Positions 10,118-20,310 are shown, counted from the stretch's first letter. The stretch is DNA of 64,000 bases from a bacterium BRH_c32 (GCA_001516025.1 LOEU01000004.1:1-64000), one strand, 5' to 3'. Notes: generated by a model not told the origin, from the sequence alone. Translations and numbers: made by a program.

Positions 10118-12343
10118 ATGAAAAAATATTTATTAATAACTGCGGGGATATTTTTCCTCGCAGTCCAAATTCAGGGACAGCTAATAGTCAAACCACCTCA
10201 ACTCTCGAGGCAAATTTCTTGGGAAGTCTCAGAGAATCTCAATAGTACTGTTTTAAAAGAGACGGGAAAATTGAACTCGGACTCCGGTAATTCACTTCTT
10301 CCCCCACAACCCTCGTTGGAAATACTCACGCTAGACACTACAAAATATTCATCACAAAATTATTCTACTAATTCTCAAACTAAGAAAGATTCCTTATTGC
10401 CCTCAGGAAACTATCTCTCTAATCTTCAGGCAGATAAAGATTCTCCTTTATTTACGGTATATGCAGCACCGCTTGCCCGCTCCGAATATAAAATCGATCA
10501 AGGATATCAATTGCTTTGGTATAACCCGATTAGAGGAATCGGATTTGATTCTAAAGATGCAGGGAAATTAGAAATTGCTTTTACAATCGGCGGTAAAAGG
10601 ATCAGTTCTGTAAATGAATATTTCAAAGAGCCGATTATCACTTTGTCATATAGCGATATTGTCGGTTTTTATTTTTATCCGGTTGAACATTTACGAGTCG
10701 AAGCTTTCTATTCTGTCTATTCATCTTCATCTGCTTTCCAAGATTATATCATCACAAATGAAAGTGAAAATGATATTTCCTTCAATATTATTAATAAATT
10801 CTCCTCTGATAAAAAAATAGAAAACGGAAGAAACAGGGGGAAATATTTTTTCTTTGAACATGTTCGTAAACGCGACGGGTGGATGGTCTCTCATGATATT
10901 CCACTAGTAGAAAATTTTAAGAATCTGTTTTCCACTTCCTCAATCCCTGATACGATTGTAGCCGATGCAAAGCATATTGATTACATCCAAAACATTACAT
11001 TAAAGCCCGATGAATCATTTAATTTCCGTACCGTTCGAGTATTGAATGATATCTCGATAAGCGATGATTCGCTAAAAGTCGTATTTAATAATCTTATTAA
11101 TATCGATAAGAATGAATTAATAGCTGCCGATGAGAAAGCATATTCAAGGATTCCCCGAATAGAATTTGAGAACAAAGAGAGGGAGATGCTTTATTATAGT
11201 GCCTTCTCATTAATCAGGCAATGTATGATGCCGCCCGAAGGGGAATGCAACTATAATTATTATGTATTCTCTCGTGAACCAAAATGGGGATGGGGTTATG
11301 GAGGACAGGTATTTCATGAATCTCTTACGATGCTTGCTTATGCCTATATGGATCCCGAAGGTGCACTTAATTCGCAGCGAGTTTATTTCGAAAGGCAGTA
11401 TCCTAATGGCTATATAAATTATAGAACGGGTCCATATCTAAATGAAAAGATTGAGCATAAAGGTGCGCTAACGAGTTCCGCTCCATGGTTCAATTACGAA
11501 AATTACGAACTTTTTATGATCACTAAGGATATGCAATTCCTCAAAGAGGCTTATGAATCGGGGAGAAAATTTTATGAATTTTATACTGCCGAAAGGGATT
11601 CGAACAAGAATGGTCTTTATTCGTGGGGCGGACATGCGGAGCTTGAAAGTGTGCGCGATGCACTCGTGGCAGTTTGGGATAATGTAGGGTGGGCATCTAA
11701 TTTTGAAGGTCCGGACGTTAATTCGATGATAGTAAAAGAGGCACAATCATTAAGTAAGATGGCTTTAATGCTCGGTAAATTTGTAGAAGCGCATGAATGG
11801 ACAGATAAAGCAAATAGTTTGACAAAATTAATCGATAAGAATTTATGGAATAGCAAACAGAATTTTTATTTTAATATAAATAAGAATACGGGTAAATTCA
11901 GCTACAAAAAAAATGATGACTTAAAAATAAAAGAGATAATCGGATTCCTTCCGATGTGGGCGGGAGTGCCAAATGCTAAACGTGCGAAGCTATTAACAAA
12001 AAGTCTATTCAATCAAAATGAATTTTGGCGCAAAAATGGTGTGCCTACTCTCTCTGCAAAAGACAAATATTATAATCCACTTGGTTATTGGAACGGACCG
12101 ATATGGGTGCCGTGGCAGTATCTGATTTTTCAAGGACTGCTCGATTACGGATATAAGAAAGAAGCAATTTCACTAAGCGATAAAGTTCTTAATGCGGTAT
12201 CAAATCAATTGAAGCGGGATCATTATTTTTGGGAATTTTATTCGGCGGATGACGCACGTGCAGGCAAGAACAAGACATATATCTGGAGTGGTATGGTAGC
12301 GCGTTTCCTTATCGATATTGATAATATGAAGAAAGGGGAATAA
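10118..12343 (+). CDS. Secreted (alpha/alpha)6-barrel glycosidase, GH63/MGH1-like
   Basis: The signal peptide (MKKYLLITAGIFFLAVQIQG) is followed by a Ser/Leu-rich stretch of about 100 residues, a beta-sandwich-like region (about 130-340) and an (alpha/alpha)6 barrel (about 345-740). The barrel is recognised by YNYYVFSREPKWGWGYG, VFHESLTMLAYAY, YWNGPIWVPWQYLIFQGL and YFWEFYSADD, which resemble the GH63/MGH1-like and trehalase-like clan. Acidic residues in HESL, AELESVRD and FWEF are candidate catalytic residues. The substrate is unknown; alpha-glucosides or mannosyl conjugates are possible by family, and alpha-galactoside processing by neighbourhood. It is paralogous to the next gene. The low-complexity N-terminal stretch is absent from that paralogue. 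Confidence 0.7.
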   Translation: MKKYLLITAGIFFLAVQIQGQLIVKPPQLSRQISWEVSENLNSTVLKETGKLNSDSGNSLLPPQPSLEILTLDTTKYSSQNYSTNSQTKKDSLLPSGNYLSNLQADKDSPLFTVYAAPLARSEYKIDQGYQLLWYNPIRGIGFDSKDAGKLEIAFTIGGKRISSVNEYFKEPIITLSYSDIVGFYFYPVEHLRVEAFYSVYSSSSAFQDYIITNESENDISFNIINKFSSDKKIENGRNRGKYFFFEHVRKRDGWMVSHDIPLVENFKNLFSTSSIPDTIVADAKHIDYIQNITLKPDESFNFRTVRVLNDISISDDSLKVVFNNLINIDKNELIAADEKAYSRIPRIEFENKEREMLYYSAFSLIRQCMMPPEGECNYNYYVFSREPKWGWGYGGQVFHESLTMLAYAYMDPEGALNSQRVYFERQYPNGYINYRTGPYLNEKIEHKGALTSSAPWFNYENYELFMITKDMQFLKEAYESGRKFYEFYTAERDSNKNGLYSWGGHAELESVRDALVAVWDNVGWASNFEGPDVNSMIVKEAQSLSKMALMLGKFVEAHEWTDKANSLTKLIDKNLWNSKQNFYFNINKNTGKFSYKKNDDLKIKEIIGFLPMWAGVPNAKRAKLLTKSLFNQNEFWRKNGVPTLSAKDKYYNPLGYWNGPIWVPWQYLIFQGLLDYGYKKEAISLSDKVLNAVSNQLKRDHYFWEFYSADDARAGKNKTYIWSGMVARFLIDIDNMKKGE

Positions 12344-12600
12344 TAAAGTAGATTATTTATCGAAGAGAAGATTGGTCGAATTTTCGGGGAAGACTATATC
12401 GTTAGTAAACAAATTGCACCTAAAGGTAGTCTCGAATATTATCTGATTTGGATAGGAAGTTTAATATACTTAAAAATTTCAGGTGTAATCACAAAAAATA
12501 TTAATGAGGATTTAGGCAATAAATATCAATGAATTGGTTTGATAAATTAATAAGTTATTTGAGGTATTCCATAAAAAATGTCTTTAATATGAGTCTGTAT

Positions 12601-14790
12601 ATGAAAATAAAATTATTTGCGGCTATTATACTTTTCCCGATTACTTTTCTTTCGGCACAGAAATTAGTCATTAATGATGATTATCTAAAAATAAGTGCAG
12701 AAGGGAATGACCCGCTATACACTACTTATACTGCTTCGATGGAACGCTCACAGCTATATGGTGATAAAGGTTATAAGATGGATTACTATTCCGATTGCAC
12801 ACCGATTACGTATAGCGGAGATCAAGCCGGTAAATTTTTTTCTCTCTGGAAAATCGATCAAGTAGTGGTGAAAAATATCGGTGAATATTACGACAAGCCG
12901 ATCGTTATTGCCTCATTTCCCGATATGGCAGTAATTGAATACTCACCATTTAAGGGGATAAAGGTTCAGGAAACTTTTTTTGTTTATAGCTCCTCTATCG
13001 CAGTAGTAAGTATCAATATTAAAAACGAAGATAAGATTAAACATGATGTAGAAATATATCCCGTTCTCGAATTAGGAACTGATTCACTCGTTATAAAAAA
13101 TTATGATAAAGAAAATAGTGCATATATCACCGGTCATCATGAATTAAAATATCGATTAATAAGTTCATTATATAAGAATGCTCCCTATCCCACTGATACA
13201 AGGGATATTTTTGCGGCGGGTTTTGATATCTATTCTTTTGGTGCTTATGAAGGAGATATGAATGATTTTTATAATACAATAAAAACAGATTTTTATTCCG
13301 ATAACCGAAATGATTCATTGAATCACGCAATCGAAGGCAATAGAGAATTTATTTCGTTGCATGGAAAGCTTTCGCTCAATCCGGGTGAAGAAAAAAATAT
13401 AAAATATTTCCGTGGCTGGCAGGACGTAAATGAAAATCCGCAAGAATTAACAATGGAAATTAATTCTCTAAAAAATGAATCGCTTCAAAAATATTTAGAG
13501 GATAACATAAAATTATTCAGCCGCATCCCGAGAATAAAATTTAAGACCGAAGAAGAAAAACTTATCTATCTCGGAGCATTTAATTTGGTAAGAGGATGCA
13601 TGCTTCCGCCTGAAGGTAAAACAAATTATAATTATTATGTTTTCTCTCGTGAGCCGCTTTGGGGCTGGGGGCACGGTCATCAAGTGCTTCACGAATCGCT
13701 CAGTATGCTCGCTTACGCTTATCTCGACCCCATTTCTACGCAAGGTTCGCAATATGTTTATATCGAACAGCAGAGGGAAGATGGTCTGATTGCTTATCGA
13801 CATGGACCACGCGGCATGCAAGATTATCCTCATTTCTCTAAAGTTACGAATAAAGATATGTCATCCACCTCGGCACCATTTTTCAATTGGATTAACTGGG
13901 AAGTTTATTCAGTTAGTAAGGATAAAAAATTCCTTAATGATGCCTATCGCTCAGGTAAGAAATATATCAATTGGCTTTTCGAAAACAGGGACTTAAATCA
14001 CAACGGAACATTTGAATGGGGTCCTTACGGAATAATAGAAAACGTTCGTGATTGGTATAATGCCGTATTTCAGGTTTCTGCCGATCGATATCTTGATGTA
14101 GATAAGGAAGATATTTCAGATGAACTTGAGTGCCTCGATTTAACGGTTATGATAATTAAAGAACTTCGTTCGTTAAGTAAAATCGCAGGTGAACTCGCAA
14201 CGACCGAAGAGGTAAAAATCGAAGATGCAAAATATTACCTGGCGAAAGCAGATACAATAAGTCAATTAGTGAACGAAAGAATGTGGGATAATGAAAAGAA
14301 ATTTTTCTTCTCGATTAATAAAGAGGATTTTAGTTTCAAATTTATGAGTCGAGATTTAAGGCGAGAAGAGATTATTGGATTTCTTCCTTTATGGGCTGAG
14401 GCAGTCGATAAAGAGAGAGCAGAATTATTAATTAATAAACTCACCGATACAACTAAATTTTGGCGGAAGTATGGAGTGCCTACTCTTGCCGCTGATGATG
14501 AGTGGTTTTCTCCTTATGTTGATTACTGCTGCAAATGGAACGGACCAGTATGGCTATTATGGGATTATATGGTTTATGACGGATTGCGAAATTATGAGTA
14601 TGATGATTTAGCGGATCAACTCGCAGATAAAATGATTAATGCGGCATCGGTGCAATTAAAGAAGAATCATAATTTTTGGGAGTCATATAGCCCCGATAAT
14701 GAAGTTCTAAATTCACCACCGAATTACATCTGGGATTCCATTTTAGCGAAGCTGCTTATAGATAAATATACGTTATCAAAAAATAGATGA
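12601..14790 (+). CDS. Secreted (alpha/alpha)6-barrel glycosidase, paralogue of the preceding gene
   Basis: The start is taken at 12601, where the signal peptide MKIKLFAAIILFPITFLSAQ begins; in-frame ATGs at 12529 and 12589 are possible but would precede it with a charged extension. It shares long blocks with the 10118 gene: CM(M/L)PPEG, NYNYYVFSREP, (V/L)(F/L)HESL(T/S)MLAYAY, FWRK(N/Y)GVPTL and a (K/N)WNGP(I/V)W core, with FWESYSPDN near the end. This fits a tandem duplication of a GH63/MGH1-like glycosidase followed by divergence. It is separated from the first copy by about 257 bp, which may include its own promoter, and is tightly coupled to the next gene (9 bp; the ribosome-binding site AGGTG overlaps the stop codon). 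The substrate is unknown. Confidence 0.7.
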   Translation: MKIKLFAAIILFPITFLSAQKLVINDDYLKISAEGNDPLYTTYTASMERSQLYGDKGYKMDYYSDCTPITYSGDQAGKFFSLWKIDQVVVKNIGEYYDKPIVIASFPDMAVIEYSPFKGIKVQETFFVYSSSIAVVSINIKNEDKIKHDVEIYPVLELGTDSLVIKNYDKENSAYITGHHELKYRLISSLYKNAPYPTDTRDIFAAGFDIYSFGAYEGDMNDFYNTIKTDFYSDNRNDSLNHAIEGNREFISLHGKLSLNPGEEKNIKYFRGWQDVNENPQELTMEINSLKNESLQKYLEDNIKLFSRIPRIKFKTEEEKLIYLGAFNLVRGCMLPPEGKTNYNYYVFSREPLWGWGHGHQVLHESLSMLAYAYLDPISTQGSQYVYIEQQREDGLIAYRHGPRGMQDYPHFSKVTNKDMSSTSAPFFNWINWEVYSVSKDKKFLNDAYRSGKKYINWLFENRDLNHNGTFEWGPYGIIENVRDWYNAVFQVSADRYLDVDKEDISDELECLDLTVMIIKELRSLSKIAGELATTEEVKIEDAKYYLAKADTISQLVNERMWDNEKKFFFSINKEDFSFKFMSRDLRREEIIGFLPLWAEAVDKERAELLINKLTDTTKFWRKYGVPTLAADDEWFSPYVDYCCKWNGPVWLLWDYMVYDGLRNYEYDDLADQLADKMINAASVQLKKNHNFWESYSPDNEVLNSPPNYIWDSILAKLLIDKYTLSKNR

Positions 14791-14799
14791 GGTGTTATT

Positions 14800-17373
14800 A
14801 TGAAATTAATTAGACGTTATTTTCTATTGATTATTACTCTAAGCCTTCTCCTGTCGTCATTTAATTCCGCTCAAGATAAAAGACTTATCAAAAAGTTTGA
14901 CCTCATTAAGAATGATTTAGAACTTAGCCGCACCGCATCGGCAAATCAATATATGGATAAGATAGGACTCAAAGCCGCATTAATGGGGAGCGAAAGCGGG
15001 AATTTTGAAATGTGGATTTGGCAATGGAAAGTATTGCGTTCTTTCGATCTACAATTTTTCCTCGGCACTTCCACTACACCCATTTTAAGTAAAGATATAG
15101 TAAGAGATATTTCGGTTACTCCCGAGGCAACAACGATTACCTTCGTATATGAATCATTCACGGTAAAGGAGATTATCTATATCCCGTATGAAGAAGAGGG
15201 AGCGATAATTTTATTAGATGTTTATTCCACTACACCGCTTTCGATTGTACCCGGATTTATGCCCGTGATGCAGCCGCAATGGCCCGCAGGTATTGGAGGA
15301 CAGTATAGCATTTGGGATTCTAAAGCAAATGCTTATCTCATTTCCGAGTCTCAAAGGAGAGCGAGTTTTTATGTCGGCTCACCGGCGGCTAAGCAGGTGG
15401 CAGCACCACCCGCTCACATGTTCGCCGATAGCCCGATACTATTCAAATTGGAAATTACACCTAAGGAGTCCGCCGAAGGATTCATTCCAATTATAATAGC
15501 CGGAGGGGATGGAATAAGCCGAGACTCTGCCTTCGCTTTATATAAAAGATTACTAAGTACCGCAGAAAATCTCTATAGAAAGAATTACGAATACTATAAT
15601 AATCTCCGGCATAATACGATGGAGATTATTTCACCCGATAAAAAATTCAATCTTGCTTATGAATGGGGGAAAGTTGCACTTAATAATTTAATGGTAGAAA
15701 ATCCAAATCTCGGATGAGGATTAGTTGCCGGATATGGTTTATCGGGGGGCGGAGGTCGTCCCGGATTCGCATGGTATTTCGGCGGTGATGCTTTTATAAA
15801 TGCGCTTTCTATTATCGGATATGGCGATTATTCCGCCGCAAAAGATCTATTATCGTTCGCACAAAAATGGCAGCGCGAAGAAAATTTCCCGATAAGAAAA
15901 AAATCCCCTGAAGAAAAAAATCTTGATATAGGAAAAATGTCGCATGAGCTATCGCAAAGCGATGGACTTATTGATTGGTGGAATGATTATCATTACGGAT
16001 ATAATCATGCCGATACCACTCCTTGGTATCTTGTGGCAATAGGTGAATATTATAGAAGAAGCGGCGATTTGGATTTTATTCATAAGAGCTGGAATTCTAT
16101 CATGCAGGCGTATCAATGGTGCATGAGTAAAGACAGCAATAATGACGGACTGATGGATCTCAAGGGTGCGGGACTAGGTGTGCTTGAGTTCGGTGCGTTA
16201 GTAAAAATTCATAATGATATCTATACTCAAGGTCTTTGGGTACAGGCAATTAAGGAAGTAAATAACTTAGCTCGTGCTATCGATGATCCCGCATTGAGGA
16301 AAAAAGCCGAAAAGCAGTTCCCTGCGTCAGTTGCTGCTTTAGAAAAAATCTATTGGATGAATGATCTCGGCTTTTATAGCTTCGGAGCCAATGAAGCAGG
16401 CGATCAGGTAAAAGAAAAATCTCTTTTCCCCACGGCTATTATGTTATTCGATTTCCTCGACTCGGCGAGAACTATCAGCACACTAAAAAACTTCAATCAT
16501 TCGGATATGGTTACCGATTGGGGAGTGAGAAATCTCTCGAATGAATCGAAGTATTACGATCCAGTTAATTATAATTATGGAACTGTATGGGGATTCAATT
16601 CCAATTTTGCCGGCACTGCACTGTTTAATAATCATTTCAATCTTCAGGGGTTTGAAGTCATCCGCAATACATATCAGCATGCGTTTAATTATGGACTTGG
16701 CGTTTGTCCCGAAGTCTATTCAGGCGATATAAATAATAAGCTTGGCGAAGCATATCATAATCAGGGCTTTAGTACGAGCGGATATATGCTGCCGATAGTT
16801 CGCGGACTAGCAGGTATCGATGTAAATTCTGAGGAAAAAACTATTATATTTGCACCGAAGATTCCCGCCGATTGGGATAGCTTAATTATCAAAAATGTAA
16901 AATATAGAGGATTCAATTCGGGCAAAAATGCTTCCATCGATTTCTATTATTATAAAAGTGATAACGAAATTAAATTGATTGCAGTCAATAATGATGGGGA
17001 TAAGGTAAAGGTTATCTTTAAGCCAGATGTGGCACTCGGCTCACAACTTATTTCCGAAGATGCAGAGTTAATCCATAACGATCAATCCTCTATAATAAGT
17101 AAATCATTTGAATTAGCCGATCGTTACGAAACAGTAATTAAATATAAATCAGGACCGGAAATTTATCTTCCAGAAAATAAAACAAAAGTAGGAAGCACGA
17201 ACGAAGGAATAAAAATAATCTCTCAAAAATTTTCTAATGGGAAATTGATTATAGAAGCTGAAGGACTTCCGGGAGGTGATTATGAAATTGGTATCAGAGG
17301 GGGGAGAAAGATGAATCTCCGCTTTGAGGGTAAAGGAAATAATTTTATAAAAAAGGAGTTTGTAATTGAGTAA
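14800..17373 (+). pseudogene. Debranching-enzyme-like glycosidase interrupted by an in-frame TGA
   Basis: One frame runs from the ATG at 14800 to the TAA at 17371-17373 (about 857 codons) and is broken only by TGA at 15715-15717. The 305-residue first part has a signal peptide and a beta-sandwich. The part after the stop continues without loss of homology (GLVAGYGLSG, RPGFAWYFGGDAF, then WGVRNLS, YGTVWGF, GEAYHNQGFS). These motifs belong to amylo-alpha-1,6-glucosidase / GDE_C-like (alpha/alpha)6 glycosidases. Nearly 1.65 kb after the stop is free of other defects, so the lesion is recent, tolerated or an assembly error. TGA serves as a normal stop elsewhere in the window. If translation restarts, the ATG at 15937 (GGA just upstream) would give a 478-residue product without the conserved GLVAGYG segment. 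Confidence 0.75.
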
Positions 17374-18313
17374 TGGAAAAAATTTCTGTCTGCTTTCCAC
17401 AGACAATCTCGAAAATTTTGTAGTTGATGATGAACTCGTTTATGAATCAATTAAAGAAAAAAAATGGAATTTGGATGTAAAATCGTGGCACGATAAAAGT
17501 GTCGATTGGAATAATTATGATGCGGTAATGATACGCACTACGTGGGATTATCAGCAGTATCCCGATGAGTTTTTCGGTGTGCTCGAAACTATCGACCGAT
17601 CGAATGCGCTGCTAATTAATCCGCTCGAAATCGTGCGATGGAATATTAATAAAAAATATCTTCTTGATTTGGCGGAAGAGGGAGTGAAGATACCGCCGAC
17701 AGTTCATGGATTTCATATTGATGAAGTAAATTTCGATACTATATTTGAGGTTGAGGGTTCGGATTCGCTAATTATAAAACCGACTGTGAGTGCTAATGCT
17801 GATCATACTTATTGGTTTACTCCGGCAAATATCAAGGAACTGCTCCCCAATATCAAAGAGAGTTTTAAGAATCGTGAATTTTTTATTCAGCCGTTTTTGG
17901 AGAACGTAATTAAGGAGGGGGAATATTCGCTAATTCATTTCGGAGGAAAATTAAGCCATACCGTACTTAAAACTCCTAAGACGAATGATTTCAGAGTGCA
18001 GGAAGAGCATGGGGGGATTATTACATCCGTTCAACCGGCACCGGAGATAATTAAAACAGCCGAGAACGTAATTGCCGCACTCGGTAGAATCATTTCTCTC
18101 GGAAAGATCACAGCCTTACAATCATCGAATGGTGATATTCCATTTCAGGTGCGAGTGGATTTAGTAAGAAACAAAAATAATGAGTTTGAGCTTATGGAAT
18201 TGGAGATGATTGAGCCATCACTTTATTTCAGAACTCACGCGAATTCTGTTAAAAATTTTGTTGAGGGATTAGAGCAATTATTGGCAAAGGAGATTAAGGT
18301 TTGGCGGGATTAA
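17366..18313 (+). CDS. ATP-grasp ligase (RimK / glutathione-synthetase-like)
   Basis: The start is a TTG at 17366. It has a good Shine-Dalgarno (AAGGAG, 17353-17358) about 7 bp upstream and no in-frame ATG near it, and it overlaps the end of the glycosidase by 8 bp. The 315-residue protein has the ATP-grasp layout: an N-terminal pre-ATP-grasp domain (YDAVMIRTTWDYQQYP), then SLIIKPTVSANADHTYWF and FFIQPFLENVIKEGEYSLIHFGGK, with a metal-binding end (ELMELEMIEPSLYF). The family joins a carboxylate to an amine or thiol using ATP; relatives include glutathione synthetase, RimK and the cycloserine ligase DcsG. Substrates cannot be told. Cytoplasmic. Confidence 0.75.
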   Translation: MSNGKNFCLLSTDNLENFVVDDELVYESIKEKKWNLDVKSWHDKSVDWNNYDAVMIRTTWDYQQYPDEFFGVLETIDRSNALLINPLEIVRWNINKKYLLDLAEEGVKIPPTVHGFHIDEVNFDTIFEVEGSDSLIIKPTVSANADHTYWFTPANIKELLPNIKESFKNREFFIQPFLENVIKEGEYSLIHFGGKLSHTVLKTPKTNDFRVQEEHGGIITSVQPAPEIIKTAENVIAALGRIISLGKITALQSSNGDIPFQVRVDLVRNKNNEFELMELEMIEPSLYFRTHANSVKNFVEGLEQLLAKEIKVWRD

Positions 18314-18334
18314 AATATATCTGCGGAGAATATT

Positions 18335-19222
18335 TTATGGTTTTATACCGGTTATCACTAAGTCTTTCGAGGTTTCGATATCGAAAGGTAAACTATTTAG
18401 TCCGCCAAAGAATTCTAATTTGGTGAACCCGGAATTAAGAAGATATTTCTCCAATTCGCTCTTGCGATGAGGATATATAGTAGAAGAAAATTCATCACTG
18501 CCATTTTTATCGGCTTCATTATTATTTGATGACACTTTCTCTGTCATATCTTTCGATGATCGTAAATCTGTTTGGCGCATATCTGTGGATGCAAAACCGT
18601 TCTCTTCATTCAGCTCATCTATTTCTGATTTCTGTGTTATTTTCTTCACCATAAATTGCATTTCATCTTCGCCGTAGGTATAACCGCGGGTGATCTCTTC
18701 ATTATTAATTTTCGTGCGAGCGAAAGTCGGAGTCTTTTCTTTCAGCATCTTATCATAATTAAGGAGCTGAATTATAAATTTCCCTGCCGGTTTTAATATC
18801 CGATAAAAATTATCAAACACAATCTGAATTTGGTCAAATGGAATATTAGCCGGAGTATTTGATGAGGAAATTATCAGATTGAAATTATCATCAAGGTCCG
18901 AGGCAATTTCTGCAAGATCGGTTTTAACGGTTTTTAATTTGATATGGAATTTCTTGGCATTAGCTTTTGCTTTTTTAATCATTTCGCCTGAAATATCAAA
19001 AGAGGTAACGTCAATCCCGAGTTGAGATAAAGCAATAGAATCAATGCCGGTAGCGCAGCCCAAATCCGCAGCATATAATTTACGCCAATAAAAATTTGCT
19101 TTTGCGATATCGTGTGATAAAAATTCGGCGAGCAATTCCTTCCTTCGGATTAGTGCTTTATCGAAATCGATCATCTCGTCATAAAAATTCGATATAGAAT
19201 CGTAAAATTCCTCTTTCTCCAT
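18335..19222 (-). CDS. Class I SAM-dependent methyltransferase with a low-complexity insert
   Basis: This 295-residue protein has the class I fold: motif I AADLGCATGIDS near residue 50, an acidic end of strand beta2 (VTSFDISGEMIKKA), and NLIISSSNTPAN at strand beta4. Between the core and the C-terminal strand block (SGFTKLEFFGGL), residues about 200-245 form a hydrophilic stretch rich in Ser, Asn, Asp and Glu (SSNNNEADKNGSDEF) that is unlikely to be part of the fold. It lies 5 bp downstream of the ferredoxin-like gene, so the two should be co-transcribed. The methyl acceptor is unknown. Confidence 0.75.
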   Translation of the reverse strand: MEKEEFYDSISNFYDEMIDFDKALIRRKELLAEFLSHDIAKANFYWRKLYAADLGCATGIDSIALSQLGIDVTSFDISGEMIKKAKANAKKFHIKLKTVKTDLAEIASDLDDNFNLIISSSNTPANIPFDQIQIVFDNFYRILKPAGKFIIQLLNYDKMLKEKTPTFARTKINNEEITRGYTYGEDEMQFMVKKITQKSEIDELNEENGFASTDMRQTDLRSSKDMTEKVSSNNNEADKNGSDEFSSTIYPHRKSELEKYLLNSGFTKLEFFGGLNSLPFDIETSKDLVITGIKP

Positions 19223-19227
19223 ATAAA

Positions 19228-20277
19228 CTAATTTAGCATAATATCATTTAATATGCCACCATCAATTCCTATAACTACAACTCTTAGAGGTACTTCTCGG
19301 TTAGAAAATTCCACCGCCTGCTGCGCTAATTTCACAAGTCCATTACAGCAGGGGACTTGCATTACGAGTGAAGTTATTGATTTGATGTTCGATGAATCGA
19401 TCATTGCGATTAGCTTATCGAGATAGACCTGTTTATTCGTATCGAGTTTAGGACAGGCGATGGCGAGCGTTCTATCTTTAAGGAAATCGGTATGAAAATT
19501 AGGATAAGAAAAACCACAGCAATCGGCAGCGAGCAGTAGATCAGCATCTCTGAAATGTCCCGCAGAGGGATTTATAAGATGAAGCTGAATAGGCCAGTGA
19601 GTAAGCTCTGTCTCTATGCGTGCGGAAGAATTGTCCGGGTTTGAAGAGTGATTCCCTCCAACATTTTTGTTATCCTCATTATCAGAATTGCTATCGCCGG
19701 CAGTTATCTTACCACCATCAGCTATATTTCGATCACCACCATTTCCTCTTCTATCAATATCGTTTGCACCGCTTCCATTATTCCCGACTTGTGATCTCTT
19801 ATTAATTTTCATTTGTTCTTCGACGCAACCACTCTTCTCCCATTCTCCGCTGCTTTGGAGATTCTTCATACCCATAGCAATTGATTGCTCTCCACACGCA
19901 GATTTTCCCTTCTCTCTAATTTCATAAAAAGGGATTGCCATTCCCATTACAGAGAGATATTCTTTAGCTTCGGCGAGGAAAGCAAATTCGCCATGTTCGG
20001 CAAGATGTTGAAGGTGCGCTTTTATTACGTTTCCGCCACCTTTAACTATGTAATCCATTACCTTAGTTTCGTTGTATGGTTCTGCTTCTCTTTCGATTAC
20101 AGTGAGCGCACCTTCGGGGCAGTATCCGATGCAGGCACCGAGACCATCGCAGAATAGATCGCTAATCAATCGTACTTTGCCATCAATAACCTGCAAAGCA
20201 CCTTCATGGCATTCGGGCACGCATTCGCCGCAGCCGTTACATTTTTCTTCATTTATTTCTATTATTTTTCTAAGCAT
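19228..20277 (-). CDS. Ferredoxin-type 4Fe-4S protein with a C-terminal Cys-rich domain
   Basis: Residues 13-23 carry one 4Fe-4S motif (CNGCGECVPEC). Residues 43-54 carry a second, irregular one (CDGLGACIGYCP). The C-terminal domain has ADCCGFSYPNFHTDFL, IACPKLD and VPCCNGLVKLA, a layout known from ferredoxin-like proteins found beside hybrid-cluster-protein or nitrite-reductase genes. The family's redox partner is not established to my knowledge. Residues about 160-220 are a Gly/Asn/Asp/Ser-rich insert (QVGNNGSGANDID and onward) of about 60 residues that I would not expect in the family. The palindrome TAATCAGA-N8-TCCGATTA lies 10 bp before the start codon and also occurs before the nrf genes, so joint control is likely. 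Confidence 0.7.
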   Translation of the reverse strand: MLRKIIEINEEKCNGCGECVPECHEGALQVIDGKVRLISDLFCDGLGACIGYCPEGALTVIEREAEPYNETKVMDYIVKGGGNVIKAHLQHLAEHGEFAFLAEAKEYLSVMGMAIPFYEIREKGKSACGEQSIAMGMKNLQSSGEWEKSGCVEEQMKINKRSQVGNNGSGANDIDRRGNGGDRNIADGGKITAGDSNSDNEDNKNVGGNHSSNPDNSSARIETELTHWPIQLHLINPSAGHFRDADLLLAADCCGFSYPNFHTDFLKDRTLAIACPKLDTNKQVYLDKLIAMIDSSNIKSITSLVMQVPCCNGLVKLAQQAVEFSNREVPLRVVVIGIDGGILNDIMLN

Positions 20278-20286
20278 TGTTTTCTC

Positions 20287-20310
20287 TAATCAGATTAAAA
20301 ACTCCGATTA
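20287..20310. promoter_or_regulatory. Operator-like inverted repeat TAATCAGA-N8-TCCGATTA
   Basis: Half-sites at 20287-20294 and 20303-20310, with an 8-bp spacer, 10 bp upstream of the ferredoxin-like gene (- strand). The same architecture with the same spacer is at 21156-21179. The position is compatible with repression or with an activator site close to the promoter. Confidence 0.65.

Noticed and set aside
15715..15717. Selenocysteine or altered genetic code at the in-frame TGA
   Set aside because: No glycosidase of this type uses selenocysteine to my knowledge, I saw no convincing SECIS-like hairpin right after it, and TGA ends other genes in the window.
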